From the NCBI RefSeq assembly GCF_018873765.1, contig NC_057916.1, positions 52,206,540-52,270,539 of the forward strand: a stretch of 64,000 bases of DNA, read 5' to 3'. The notes below the pieces were generated by a model, which saw only the letters and a program-made list of their open reading frames with translations, was not told the origin of the DNA and did not search any database. The position numbers and the translations under genes were made by a program. Shown here one piece after another: positions 45,031 through 56,129 of the stretch. Position 1 is the stretch's first letter, and the number at the start of each line of letters is the position of its first letter. The DNA is from Telopea speciosissima (taxonomy: Eukaryota > Streptophyta > Magnoliopsida > Proteales > Proteaceae).

Positions 45031-46599
45031 TATTAAAATCTCATCCCCAAAATTTGAGGTAGCTAGGGTCTCAAGGGGTGAGGGCTGTTAAACAACAACA
45101 CCCTTGGTCACCCACAATTTAGACTAAGTCAGGGTTCAATCAAGGTAGAGTAGTGCTTACATAGAACAACAAATAAGGTTTCTACAATTTCTTTTCCTTA
45201 TAGGGTCACATTACCACAGGGGGTATGATTCACAATAACCCTAGGCTCCATTGGGTTAAGGGTTGATGGTTACAACAATCCAGAGGTAACACAAGGCCTC
45301 ACACACTAAACTAAACCACAAGGAACAGAAAGTTCCCTAGGTCTTCCAGATCAAGTGATACCACTCTGGCCTTCACTACTCTGGTCATTCTTGGGTTACA
45401 GGACTTAACCTGTCCAGTTACCATCATAGGGTTCATATTTGAATGCTTTCACTTCAAGTCTTCTCATTACCTAACCCAACTTTAGAATGATTTGGAATAT
45501 TGATGGAATCTCTTATTGTTCACTCCCATACGGAGGGAACGCATTTGGTGACCTATTACTCCATTCATGTTTGTTGTTGGAGAAGGTCTTGTTACATCCT
45601 TGAGTTCTAGCTTTCACAACCTTATAACCTACTACATAGTCATCCCACAGGGGAAAGTCTACAATGGTTCTCTTTCGAGAGCCAAACAATCTTCTAATGG
45701 TTTTGGTTTAAGTCATTCCCTCAAGTAGGTTCCAGTAACTAACCTACCCGTTCATTGTTAAATTCATCAACTATTAACATAAGATCATCTTGACCAAGGT
45801 CGGGACTCGAACTAACCAACATAGTAAGGTCAAGGTAAGGTTACAATTGTAGTACTAGAGAAACTAGTCTATCCTCACCAGTCTAAGGTTCTAAGGGATA
45901 TACATATATTTTATTTTATTTCCAATCCACACATATACATAAATATAAGTTTAATAATTATATTCATATCCCTATGGACATATCTGTAACTTGGGTGAAT
46001 TCACAAGAACGAGGAGTTCTTAGGTACTGTATACTAGGTCATTTTGAAAATCAATTCATGGTGTAGGACTCCCTCTATGAGTCTAAACAAGGTTTGGATG
46101 AACCTAGTACAGTTCAAATAGAGTCGTCACTAGCTTGACGTGTCATGAATGACCTCCACTTCTGCATGGTTTCTGTTGACCACTCAAACTAAGCCATTCA
46201 AAATTGGCCAAATTGGTTCTCTCACTTCTCATCTATCATCGGGTTTAGATTCTATACGCCCCATTAAGGGTTTCTACCCCACAAGGTTTAGGCTTCCTAA
46301 CCATAGGCTTTGGTTCTGTAAATTCACAGGGTCTAAGGATTTTCATCCTCAAAGGTAACTCTCCTTCTTTCACATAGGAGGGGAGTCATAGCGGTCACTA
46401 ATGCCTGCCATTTCTCATTGGCTGGCCCGACTGATATAGGCCCAAGAATGTAGACACCATAGTTTACATTCAGATCAAGCAATAATCATGCATGGGCCAA
46501 GCAACATGGGTGTCTAATCTAGGGTATGGGCACATGATCAACACATATAGGTTTGCTCAAAAGGTCTCAAAAATCTGGGCTTAAAATCCTAAAAGAAGT
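45031..46599 (-). other. interior 3' part of the LARD-like element, noncoding
   Basis: No gag-pol motif was seen on either strand. A plus-strand open frame at 46149-46358 has no recognisable domain and is not called. Confidence 0.55.
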
Positions 46600-46883
46600 C
46601 GGGCGGACTCACGAGCGGTATCAGTACTCTGAGTCCGTTCATGGCTCCACAAGATAGGCAGAGCGGACTAACGGGCGAATGCAGAATGTGAATCCGTTCG
46701 TTCATCCATTCTCAGAAGACTCAATGGCCGAGACGGTTTGAGTCCAACGGATATGCGGACGGACTCATGGATGTGGATTCGTTTATTGATCTGCACAGTT
46801 TTAAAAATGAAGTTTTACGATTTTGTGCAGAGCGGATTAATGGGCGGAATCACGATAAGTGGATCCGTTTGTTCGTCCATTCG
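46600..46883. repeat. hairpin-forming repeat array, interior copy
   Basis: About four units with GCGGACTCACGAGCGG- or GCGGACTAACGGGCGA-type openings and ATCCGTTCGTTCATCC-type closing arms lie in the same orientation as the LTR arrays. The array lies 180-460 bases upstream of the predicted intron donor of the antisense gene. Confidence 0.7.
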
Positions 46884-47059
46884 CAGAATTTTCATAAAAC
46901 AAAACCGCGAGTTTTAAAACTCACTTTTGGCTCCAAAGAGAGGGACACGACTGTAGGGGAGAAACGCTCTATAGGGACTTCCATTCAGGCCTCTCTTGCA
47001 CTCCTTTGGGTGGTTTTTTGGCAATTCAAGCCCTAAAATTCCTCTCCCACACTTTCAAG

Positions 47060-47949
47060 GTAAAGCTTTCTTCCATTTCTCCTTCCACTACTTCTTCTTC
47101 TTCCCATTTGTGGAGTTTTTGGCTTGTGTCTCTTCATATTCCTTTTTCTTTCTCTTGGATTTGGGATAGACATCTTAGGTTTATGATCATGCCTTGATTT
47201 TGATTGTATTTTCATAGCCATATATACCAAGACCATGCCAAAATCCATTTAGGATAAGGTTTTTGGGTTTGAATCAAGCCCTATTGATCGATGGCACTAT
47301 GTGGGTGGCTTCTTACTTGTTTATTGCATCTCTTATAGATTTTCAAGTCTTTGCATGCATTTTAGAGATTGTTGCTATGTTTACCATATGCAGTTTGATT
47401 ACTTGGATTGGTTCTAGGTTTTGATTGGATAAACTCTTCAATTCCTTTATGCTTTGGGAAGACTCTTCAAGTTCTTGTTTAATTCATTGCATTATCTAAA
47501 TTTCACAAAAATCATTCCCTTGATATATCTTCAAGTACATTTTCTTATCATGTGATTGTTAGAAAATTCTTTGTATTTATTCCCCTTTTCCTCAAATAAT
47601 TTGTTCGTGTCTCTTGTTGGGCATTTCATCCAATCACTTGCTTGTTTGGTGTTGATTGGGATATATAATAGTCAAAAGCACATATATTGTTTATATTGAC
47701 CTCATTCCTCATATTCAAGCACTAGGGATCTCACGTAGACTTCATGTGTGAATTGATCTTGTTTCTTTTCCTTTAATCCAAACACATCTCCAATGGTATC
47801 CATGTCTTATTTTCTCATTGAGTACTCTTTACACTACAATCTCCATCTTATATGGGCATTTCACTTCTATAATTCTATTTGCCAATCACATGTCATTATT
47901 CCAACTTGGCTTACATTTGCTATTTGCTTTGATGGTGTCTTGTGTGTAG
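47060..47949 (+). other. predicted 5'-leader intron of the antisense gene
   Basis: A donor TTTCAAG/GTAAAG at 47060 and an acceptor CTTGTGTGTAG at 47949 enclose 890 T-rich bases without coding potential. The acceptor lies ten bases before the ATG of the antisense reading frame. This is prediction from splice signals and composition only. Confidence 0.55.
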
Positions 47950-47959
47950 GATAACTACC

Positions 47960-49095
47960 ATGGCTCCCAAAAGAAAGAGGGACCTTGCCATTGTGCCTGC
48001 CATCCCCGTAGCTTATAATGTGAAGCGGTTCACCTCAAAAAAGACTGAGGGGATCTTTCGAGAGCACCTTTTCAACAGGAAAATTCTGGTAGAGAGAGAT
48101 GTGACAGTGGAGGAGCTTCTGGCATACAAGATAGGTGCCAGATTCGATAGGTTGAAGTGGAACAGCATGTTGATCTAGCCGGAGCTCTATTATCCCACAC
48201 TGGTCAGGGAATTTTACTCCAATCTGGTACTAGTCAAGGAGGAGGAGGATGAGTTCAAGATGACTTCCTATGTGAAGGGAGTCGTCATTGGCTTTATTGC
48301 AGCAGAGTTGGGGATTCTCCTTGATGTATCTTCAGAGGGTGAGAGGGTTTACTATCCTCCAAGCAGTCATCCTGACAAATGCCTGCATTCAGATGAGAAT
48401 CGAAAGTTGTGTAAGGTTCTCTCAAATGACCGCTTCGAGGAGAACGAGGATCTTTCCCGATTCCCTCCTTCGCAGCGGGTTCTCATATTCATTGCCAAGA
48501 CCAATCTGGCTCCTTCTAAGGCACACAACACTCAGCCTCCTCTAATGTCTACAGTTTTAGCTCATTCCTTGTACAATGGCCAACCTATTTGCCTGCCTCA
48601 TATGGTCATGCAGCATATGGCTCGTGCGGTACTGAATCCTACCCACAACAACACCCTGCCCTACTGTAGACTGCTTACCCGTATCTTTCTATACTTTGGG
48701 GCTGACCATGACCGTGAACCCAAGGAAACAAGCACTGAGGGGCCCATTGGATTCAATGCCTTATAGAAGATGGGGCTGTATTATGATTATGACAGTGCTG
48801 GGGAGCAAGTCAAGTACGGGGATGGTAGAAAGCCCAAAAATGATGATGATGACAGTGATGATGACATTGAGTTCATGGGCTCCGGGCCATTCACTGCACG
48901 GACTTCAGGTGCACTAGGGGGAGGTAGTGATATTTGACGGCCATCAGGCGACTGAACTTGAGGGTGGTAGATGGCTTCGATGAGGTCAAGAAGCAACTCT
49001 CCAACCAAGCTCAGCACCTAGAGGGTATAGAGAGAGGGGTGGATGACATCAACACCTTCTTTGGTTGCAGTGGTGGCACTGGTGTCGATGATTAG
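47960..49095 (+). pseudogene. antisense ORF, putative plant transposon protein family
   Basis: The reading frame runs opposite to the element's own polarity. The ATG at 47960 sits in ACCATGG. The product starts MAPKRKRD, followed by a V-K-R-F-x-S-K-K-T-E...F-x-x-x-L-F-N-R-K-I-L-V-E-R-D-V block, a Y-P-x-L-V-R-E-F-Y-x-N-L block near 48190-48225 and a V-K-G-V-x-I-x-F block near 48263. This layout is that of the uncharacterised proteins annotated in plant genomes as putative plant transposon protein, often found inside LTR elements. An acidic stretch (DDDDSDDD) is near 48840, and a coiled-coil-like tail is near 48950-49060. It has no known enzymatic function. It is a fossil with a few breaks. Confidence 0.78.
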
Positions 49096-49848
49096 CTCAG
49101 CTCTTTTCCCCATCAATTTTGAAGTTATTTGGATCAGTTCTTGTTTTCTTGTCTCTGGATGGATATTTGTGGAACTCTTTTTATTTTGGCTTCCCTTTTA
49201 TTTCCTTGCATTTCCTCTTTTTCTTTCTTTTGATCAGCAGTTTGGGAACTTTTGGGAGCTTTTAATTATGGTGGACTTATATATTCTGATCTTGGATAGA
49301 TAGAATCAGGTGTTTGAGTTGGAACAGGTGGAATCTTGTGTTTTGGGTTAGAAAGGGCATAGTTATGCCCAAGCAAGAATTGGAACAATTATGGTGGTTG
49401 GACGTAATTTGATTTGGATAGATGAAATCAAGGAGGTTGAATTGAGAAGGATACAATTGCCTTCTAGGAAGATTTGGACCAATATGGAATTTGTAATATA
49501 TATATATGCTTATATTTGCTTATTTCTTCTCATTTGGATTTTTGTTGGTAATTGTGGATTGATTTTATTTGATTCATTGTTTATTATGAATTTTCGCATA
49601 TGATTGCCCCACCTATTACCTATTTAAACTCAACCAAACAATTACATAATGATATTCAATAGTCTATGTTTCAAGTACTAATTTTCATGTTGCCTATTAT
49701 CATCTAGGTTCTTGTTTTCACTCCAATCAGTTTTATTCCTATGTCTGCACACATTTATTTATGCTCTTGAGATTTTTAACTTAGAACCTCATTTGTGGAG
49801 AGTAAATCAAGAGGTTACGCCAAACTGTGGTCGGTGCAGAGCATCATT
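49096..49848 (-). other. 5' interior (leader) of the LARD-like element
   Basis: This lies between the primer-binding site and the end of the antisense gene. It is AT-rich, with no gag start visible on the minus strand. It probably holds the packaging leader of the element and the terminator of the antisense gene, but no specific signal is claimed. Confidence 0.5.
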
Positions 49849-49860
49849 GCTCTGATACCA
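49849..49860 (-). other. primer-binding site, initiator tRNA-Met type
   Basis: Minus strand TGGTATCAGAGC lies three bases after the LTR end. It is complementary to the 3' end of plant initiator tRNA-Met and is the commonest plant retrotransposon primer site. It shows that the element's sense strand is minus. Confidence 0.92.
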
Positions 49861-49863
49861 CTC

Positions 49864-52800
49864 TATCACGCCCCCATCCCGATGTAAGATATTTTGCCAC
49901 ATAGGGGGTGACTAGGACAACACACATCATCCCAATACTTACCAAGATCACAGATACAGTGTCCCGAGCCACAGTCCAACCTGTCATCATTCATGATAAC
50001 AACAAGGAAAGCACCCAAATGGAATAAATCATTCCAATCACAGAGTTAGCGAAAACAAATTTTAATTTAAAACATGTGAAATTATAGAGCATCGGTTCTC
50101 TAATGATAACACATAGTACAATATCAATGTTTGTAACCTTTCGATCTCTCCTAATAATTAAACATATAGTTTATACATGATTGTAGATGAATACAGAAAT
50201 TAAATAGCAAATAATTACCATAAGGGCACCATCCTTGGGTGTACATCTACATCCAAGTCACAGCCACCGACTCCACTTGGTTCGCATCCAATGGTGCTCT
50301 TCCAGAGGTTACCTGCATATCAACTAAAAAGGGGTTACGCAACGGGATTAGTTACACTAGCTAATGAGGGAGCAAAGGGGAATACACACACATACACACA
50401 AATAGTTTTAAGTAGAATGATGCATGCTAATGTTAGATTCATTTTCCACCTAGCACACAATTCTATCGGTCAAGTGTATGCTATTATGATAACTCGGGAG
50501 ATACTGAGGGTCACTTAACTTATCGCCCTAGTGAAGCCTCAATTATCACACGGGAACCTACTCCGGTAGAAACCATCCGGTCACCGAGTGGCAAACCCTG
50601 ATAGTCATCACTACCCCTGTCCTGGCCTCTCCCACCTCCACAGACCACAGGTGCTCAGACTATCCAACACGTAAACCCTTGTTGTCAAGGGTTGTAGCAT
50701 AAGGGAACAGGCATCCTAACCACAGATATACTATATGCAAATCCTATCGTCCCCAGAGGTATTCCGGCTGCATCAACGTCCCATTCCATCTAGTACCTGG
50801 GTACCAGCACGGCACGACACATACAGATCAGGATGGCATATAATAGTTTTTCATAATTAAATAAATTGGGATTCCGGTACCGGCACACCAGACACCATAG
50901 CCCGATACATTTGTGAGAATAATATTACATTCATAACAATTCACATTTGAATAATAATGCAATGCGCACAATGCTTATAATTATATAATAGCATGCTTAA
51001 GATTGCTAAATATATACAAATTCAAATCCAACAAGGTCACCCAGAACCCACTCACCAAACATCGGATGTCACCCGACGTGGTTGACATGAATCTCACCGG
51101 TGCACCAACTATCCATCGAGTTGGGTAGCCTAAACATGCAAAAGCAATCATTAAAGCATGTATAGAAGGGTCCCAGGCTAGGCCCTTAAGGTTAAAATCA
51201 AGTTTCAACTAAGACAGCACGAGCAGACTCACAGACGGTTGCAATAGGGTGAATCCGTCCCTGACTCCGTTCAGGCCAAAAGGTTAAAACACGAGGAGCG
51301 GATCCACGGACGAAACATCTTACTTGGGTCCGTTCGTGCATCCGTTCAATTTTTGAGACACACCCGAGAACGAGCGGACACACGGGAGGATGTGCCATCT
51401 TAATCCACCCCTACATCCGTTCGATCCCTGAGACATGCCCGAGAGTGAACTAACCCACGGGCAGAGGCAACAGATTGAATCCGTTCATTCATCAGTTCAG
51501 GTCAAATAATAGGGATTACACTGGGTGGACTAACGGACAGTACCACGATTGGTGAATCCGGTCGTGCGTCCGTCGGTAGCCTTTTTCGAGATTTCAAAGG
51601 GCTTCTTCTCCAGCTTGAAGCTTGGAGTGCACCCAGCTCTTAGAGACATGGGAGGGGTGTCTAAGTCTCCTTAGGGTCACTAGAACCTAGGCTTACCCCA
51701 TGGATCCAAGATCACATAAATGTTTGGTCTCAATTTGGTCCAAGGGTAAGGTCTCTTAGCTTAGAACCAAAGCTTAACAGTAATGGCTGAAATGCAGCTC
51801 ATAGGAACCATTTCTAAAGCTAGGTTAGCACCATTAGAGCTCCCAATTAGGGTTAAGCATCACTTGAGTTCCAAATGGAACCCTAGGTTAGCTCAAGCTT
51901 AAGGAATCTTCAAAATGAAAAGGGAAATGGAGAAGTGCCAACGGTTTGAGGTTTCACCTTCAATGGAGGCAGCAAGGGCAAGGCTAGGTGAGCCTTCTTG
52001 ACCTCCTTCCTTCCAACCATCTTCTCCATCTCTTCTCCTTCACCTTCTTCTTCTCCCTTCGTCCGGACAGCAAGAGGAGGAGATGTGGGGCAACTAGCCA
52101 CCTTGGCATGGCTTCCATCCTCTTCCCTTCCCCTCTCATTCCTCTCCTACTTCTACTTCTTCTTCTTCTTCCTTCCTCCTTCTCCTTCTTCTCTTGTCTC
52201 TTCTCCTCAACGGTTTGCTTGGGAGGGGGAGAGATAAGGGAATAAAGGGATTCTCTTATCCTTTAAGGGTAGGAAAGGGCCTTAGGTCATGTTTGGTTGA
52301 GGTACCCTCAAAACACTTAGTGGTCTTTAGGTCTAAATGGGTTTTAGTTTTGGGTCTTAGGGCATGTTTGATCCATGTCATAACCATTAGGTCCATTTAG
52401 TTAATTAGGGCCTGTTTGGGGTGCACCCTAAGTCCATAGGACCTATTTGTCTATTAAGGCTTGTTTGGTTTAGGTTAGGGTATAAAACCCATTAATTCTT
52501 TAAGTTAGGCATTGTGGGCCCACTCTGATGGCCCATTTAACCAATTAATGACAAGGGTGAGGGTCCATCTAGTCTAGGGGTCTAATTAGGGTGTCCGGGA
52601 CACGGGGGTATAGGTCCTACAGAAAATTAAACCGAAAGGGCAGGTAACAGCATGGGCGGATCCTCAAGCAGATTTAGTTTGAGTGAGTCCGTTCGTGACT
52701 TCGGTGCTGCTGTCAGGGCCCAAACTTCAAGAAAAGTTACGGGGCTTTGACCCACACTTCTAGGACTTTGAGGGGATAGTTATAATAATATTTTAAGTTC

Positions 52801-52898
52801 AAGGACATTAATGTCGACCATAACCATAGGGCATTACCCTTTGGTAAGGTCTAATTTGCCCCGGGGAATTTGGGTACATTTGGGGTGCGGGTGTAATA
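49864..52898 (-). mobile_element. 5' LTR of the LARD-like element
   Basis: The 3035 bp LTR partner of 41974-45018 has the same order of blocks throughout. The hairpin array at 51221-51577 and the single unit near 52653 are both present. It is followed on the right by GATCA and LINE sequence. Confidence 0.9.
51221..51577. repeat. hairpin-forming repeat array, five units (5' LTR)
   Basis: Counterpart of 43344-43700. All five units are retained, and openings such as GAGCAGACTCACAGACGG show point changes. Confidence 0.75.
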
Positions 52899-52903
52899 GA
52901 TCA

Positions 52904-54178
52904 CTTGGAAGAGAAGACGATCCCTTTGTTCTTAACTTTATCAACAATAGGAAGCTTCCCATCCAAAGATTGAGTGACAAGGCTAAAGACCCTTATGCTA
53001 GATCATAGAGCACCAACCTGCCTTTAGATTTCTTTTTCTGAGCACCTCACAAGCTGTTTTAACACTAAATTCACTAGAAGGAGAATGAGACCAAACACAA
53101 ACATCATTGAAGGGGGGATTAGGCATCCTTACCTCCTGGGCAGAAATAAAAATTGCATTTAAAAATTGTGACTCCACCTGAGGGACTCACCAAGAAGAGT
53201 TTTGGATGAATTCTAAAACTCTACTATTATACCCTTGAAAGATGGCTTGATTCAAGTTTGATAGCTTAACTATGGAAGAGGGACCAAACCAACTGTCAAA
53301 CCAGAATCTTATACTTTGCCCATTTCCCACCAGTCACCGTTCATTCATCAAAACAAAGTTACACATCCTTTTAACCCTTGGCCAAATACAGGATGGCTTC
53401 TAGCATCTCTTCAGTGTATTATCCCAAAATTGACAAATCTGGCCTGAAAAAATTGCCCCATTGTAGATTCACCATGTTTTATCTGCCAAACCAACTACAT
53501 AGGAGAGCCTTGTTCATATCCCATAATCTTTGAATTCCCAGCCCGCCTTACCGCCTCCCATTTGACATAAACCTTTTTGGAAGATTCCAAATCACCTAAC
53601 CAAGTCAAGTTGTGCATCCATCTCTCCAAGATCTTCACCAGAGATTCTGACCACCAATAAATAGAACAATTATGAACTGGAGTACCTGAGATCATCGATC
53701 TGAGCAACTCCACTCGACTCGCCATCAACAAGAGCTTGTCTTTCCAGCCCAAAAGACACCCCTTTATCTTATCAATTAAGGGAAGTAGATGGTCACGCTT
53801 CACTCGGCCTTTGAAGATCTCTATGCCCAGCTATCAGGTAGGGAGTGAACTTTCAGGAATTCCCAACTGCTCTAAAATAATATGCTACCTTTGAAGAGAA
53901 ACTCTGCCAAAAAACAATTTACATTTCTCCAATTCACCCGGTGCCCCAAAAATTCTTGGTACATGATCAAGGACTTGAGATCTGAGATATATCTAGAAGA
54001 TGCATTCATAAAAATAATTACATCATCGACAAAAAGAGGGTGGCTAGGACCTTTCACACCTCTGGGTCCTGGAAGGGCTTTAATTTTATTGTTGTCTAGT
54101 AAAAAGTTGGGTCTCGTGCAAAGAACTTCCTCCTCCAGAATAAAGAGCATGGGAGAAATAGATTTTTATTGTCTAAAT
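52904..54178 (-). mobile_element. LINE, 5' part with reverse transcriptase domain
   Basis: Read on the minus strand, the RT fingers end and palm are visible: S-P-M-L-F-I-L near 54145, GPRGVKGPSH then F-V-D-D (the catalytic YADD-type box) near 54030-54070, and the RT thumb region LIDKIKGCLLGWKDKLLLMASRV near 53705-53775. The F-V-D-D box retains both aspartates. Nothing upstream of the RT S-P-x-L-F-I-L block is present, so the LINE copy is 5'-truncated at about 54178, as most LINE copies are. It is non-functional. No target duplication was found. Confidence 0.87.
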
Positions 54179-54184
54179 TTTCCA

Positions 54185-54560
54185 TCCCACAAATTTTCTC
54201 AATTACCCCATCAAAATAACGACACATGTACAACTCAAATCGGACGACCTATTTTGAAATGCCAAATTTTTAACCCAATGAACAACCCTAACCCAATCTT
54301 TCCCGCTTTTTTCTCTCCTCTCTCCACTCATCGCTCTCTCCCCTTCCTCCACTATGATACTCTCTAGGATTTTCTCTCTCACTCCTCTCAGTCTATTGCT
54401 GTCGGAGTACCCATCAAAGACGACAACCAGTGTCGTCTTGCTGCTTCTGTTCTCTTTTGTTCCAAGAAGAACCCTGCTGTTCCCTTCTGTGACAACTAGT
54501 GCCGTCTCTTCTACTCTTCTTCCCACCAACGAGAGTTCATCTGTAACTGAATTCTAAAGC
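54185..54560 (-). repeat. relative of the MULE 3' subterminal region
   Basis: Read on the minus strand this resembles 32430-32830: a repeated GAAGGGAACA block, ACGACACTGGTTGTCGTC against ACGACACTGCTTGCCGTC, GATGGGTACTCCGACAGC against GATGGGTACTCTGGCAGC, then GA-rich sequence. No terminal repeat was found at either edge, so it may be a decayed relative or a shared captured segment. Confidence 0.65.
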
Positions 54561-54856
54561 TGCAAACTGGTTCCCAAACTAGAAATAAAATCATGTCTTC
54601 CCCAAGCAAACACTAAGAGATGGACCTGATAAAGCTATAGATTCTTTGATTATCCTTTTTTTTTTCTCTTTTTTCCTTTGAAATTTCCTCCACTCTTTTT
54701 AGATGGGTTTTACTTTATTTTGGCTTATTCTCTTCATGTTAGGATGATGAACGATTACAAGGTGGAGATGATCAACGATGGCATGCAAAAGAGTTTTATG
54801 TAGATTTTCATGGATTGAATGACAGTATCTCCACTTCCCTTATAATTTAATTATGT

Positions 54857-55352
54857 TCATTTTGTTTCTGGATTTTCAGCAAGATTCCAAACCTCTGCCA
54901 AAATTGTAAAGATTTTAAGGTGGTCTTTAGGATCTCCAGTCCCATCAAACTTGCCGAGTTTCCATTTGAAGTCCTCTGGTATCCTTCCTTCCGGAAAGAA
55001 TGCCAATTCAATTTCTGTAGTCTTGTAGACCTTGCCTTTGACTAGGGCCTCAAGCCTTTCTATCTTTTCCCTTACCTTATGCTTCCTTTCAGTCTTGGGA
55101 TACCTGTGAGGGGTATCAATCATGACATCCTCTCCTTCTATCACAAATCTTGTGTGTGTGCCTTGGACACTATCAATGTTGCCATGGGGGTAACTGGCTT
55201 TCCGATAATGGGTACTGTGTCACCTTGAGACTAGCCTTGCACTGTTTGCAAGATCTATGACATGAGCTGTCTTATTTTTGCCACCTCATCCTAAATTGAT
55301 TCACTTTTTGGTCCAATTGTACTTCGGTAAATCATTGTTTGATGGTTCCATG
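54857..55352 (-). pseudogene. Ty3/gypsy gag N-terminal fragment
   Basis: On the minus strand an ATG near 55352 begins MEPSNNDLP. Further along, ERLEALVKGKVYKTTEIELA and FKWKLGKFDGTGDPKDHLKIF, near 54900-55060, are the F-x-x-P-K-x-D-G-x-x-D-P-x-x-H-L block that opens gypsy Gag capsid domains. The rest of gag and pol is absent. It is a different family from the Athila-type gags at 1-640 and 11856-13160, and it is broken. Confidence 0.75.
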
Positions 55353-55882
55353 GTGTCTCTATTTGGAAATGATCTGACTAGACTCTGGCTCACAAGTTAA
55401 GTGGAGAAAAGGGAGAATCTGAAATCCTTGCTGAACGGAGGGAGTGGGGAGCGGATCAGATTGATTCGAGCTAGCCTATTATTGAGGCGAGCCCACGCGA
55501 GTAGAGGGAAATTTTCTGAACATGGAATTGTGCCTTATATAAGCAAGAGAAACTTTATTTCGAGACACAAAAGGATTATGAATTTCTTTTTTTTTTATTT
55601 TTTTTTTTATGCCTTTTGATATTTCATGGATATGTATAGACAATTTAGTTCATGTGTCAACACGTAGTATCCCTTTGATCCACCTTACTCAGGTAATTGA
55701 TAGTATGACTACATTATCATGAAGGGCTATTGACATCCGTATTGAATTCAGAATGATTTCCCTCGTGAGAGGGACCAATATCTCCACACCGTTAAGATGT
55801 GATTGACATAGTCATACCATAAATTCTTCATTGTTCGGTGATTCTTAGGTCAAACTTGTATTAGCACATGAAGAACAAACAA
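55353..55882. other. no gene recognised
   Basis: This may include the leader of the gypsy fragment on its minus-strand 5' side. There are T runs near 55587-55610. No primer site or LTR end was identified. Confidence 0.35.
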
Positions 55883-56129
55883 AGTGGCTCAGATAAGATT
55901 GGTCCTATGGTTAACCTTACACTAACATAGGGTGCATTGTTACTGAGGGACAATTCGAGCTTCTCTTTTTGTAGGCACGCTATATCAGGTAAAGTATGTC
56001 CACAAGAGTTCTAATTCAAAGAGCACACCTAGTGGCTCCAATAAGAATATCTCAATGGTTAACTCTTCATTACCATAGAGTGCCTTTCATCAAGGGACAA
56101 TCAAGCTTCTCTTTTTTAGGCATGCTATA
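55883..56129. repeat. tandem duplication, period about 150 bp
   Basis: 55883-55984 and 56033-56129 share TGGCTC...ATAAGA, ATGGTTAAC, ACCATAG/AACATAG-GGTGC, AGGGACAAT and GAGCTTCTCTTTTTGTAGGC-type blocks in the same order. The copies are clearly diverged. Confidence 0.7.

Larger units (their letters stand above)
41974..52898 (-). mobile_element. complete LTR retrotransposon without gag-pol, with an antisense gene (LARD-like), 10.9 kb
   Basis: Two LTRs of about 3.04 kb surround a 4.85 kb interior. The 5 bp duplication GATCA flanks the element (41969-41973 and 52899-52903). A primer-binding site for initiator tRNA-Met (minus strand, 49849-49860) and a polypurine tract (45019-45030) set the polarity to minus. 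No gag, protease, RT or integrase is recognisable inside. Instead there is a predicted spliced gene on the plus strand. This fits non-autonomous large retrotransposon derivatives that rely on another element's proteins. I counted about 17 differences in the first 230 bases of the LTR pair, which suggests an insertion a few million years old at commonly used plant rates. Confidence 0.88.

Noticed and set aside
46149-46358. Second gene in the LARD-like element
   Set aside because: A short open frame without known domain or splice partners, and no sign of conservation that can be judged here.
51910-52245. Protein genes in the CT-rich part of the LTRs (also 44034-44366 and 6225-6578)
   Set aside because: The open frames on both strands come from CTT/CTC repeats that lack stops, and the translations are low-complexity.
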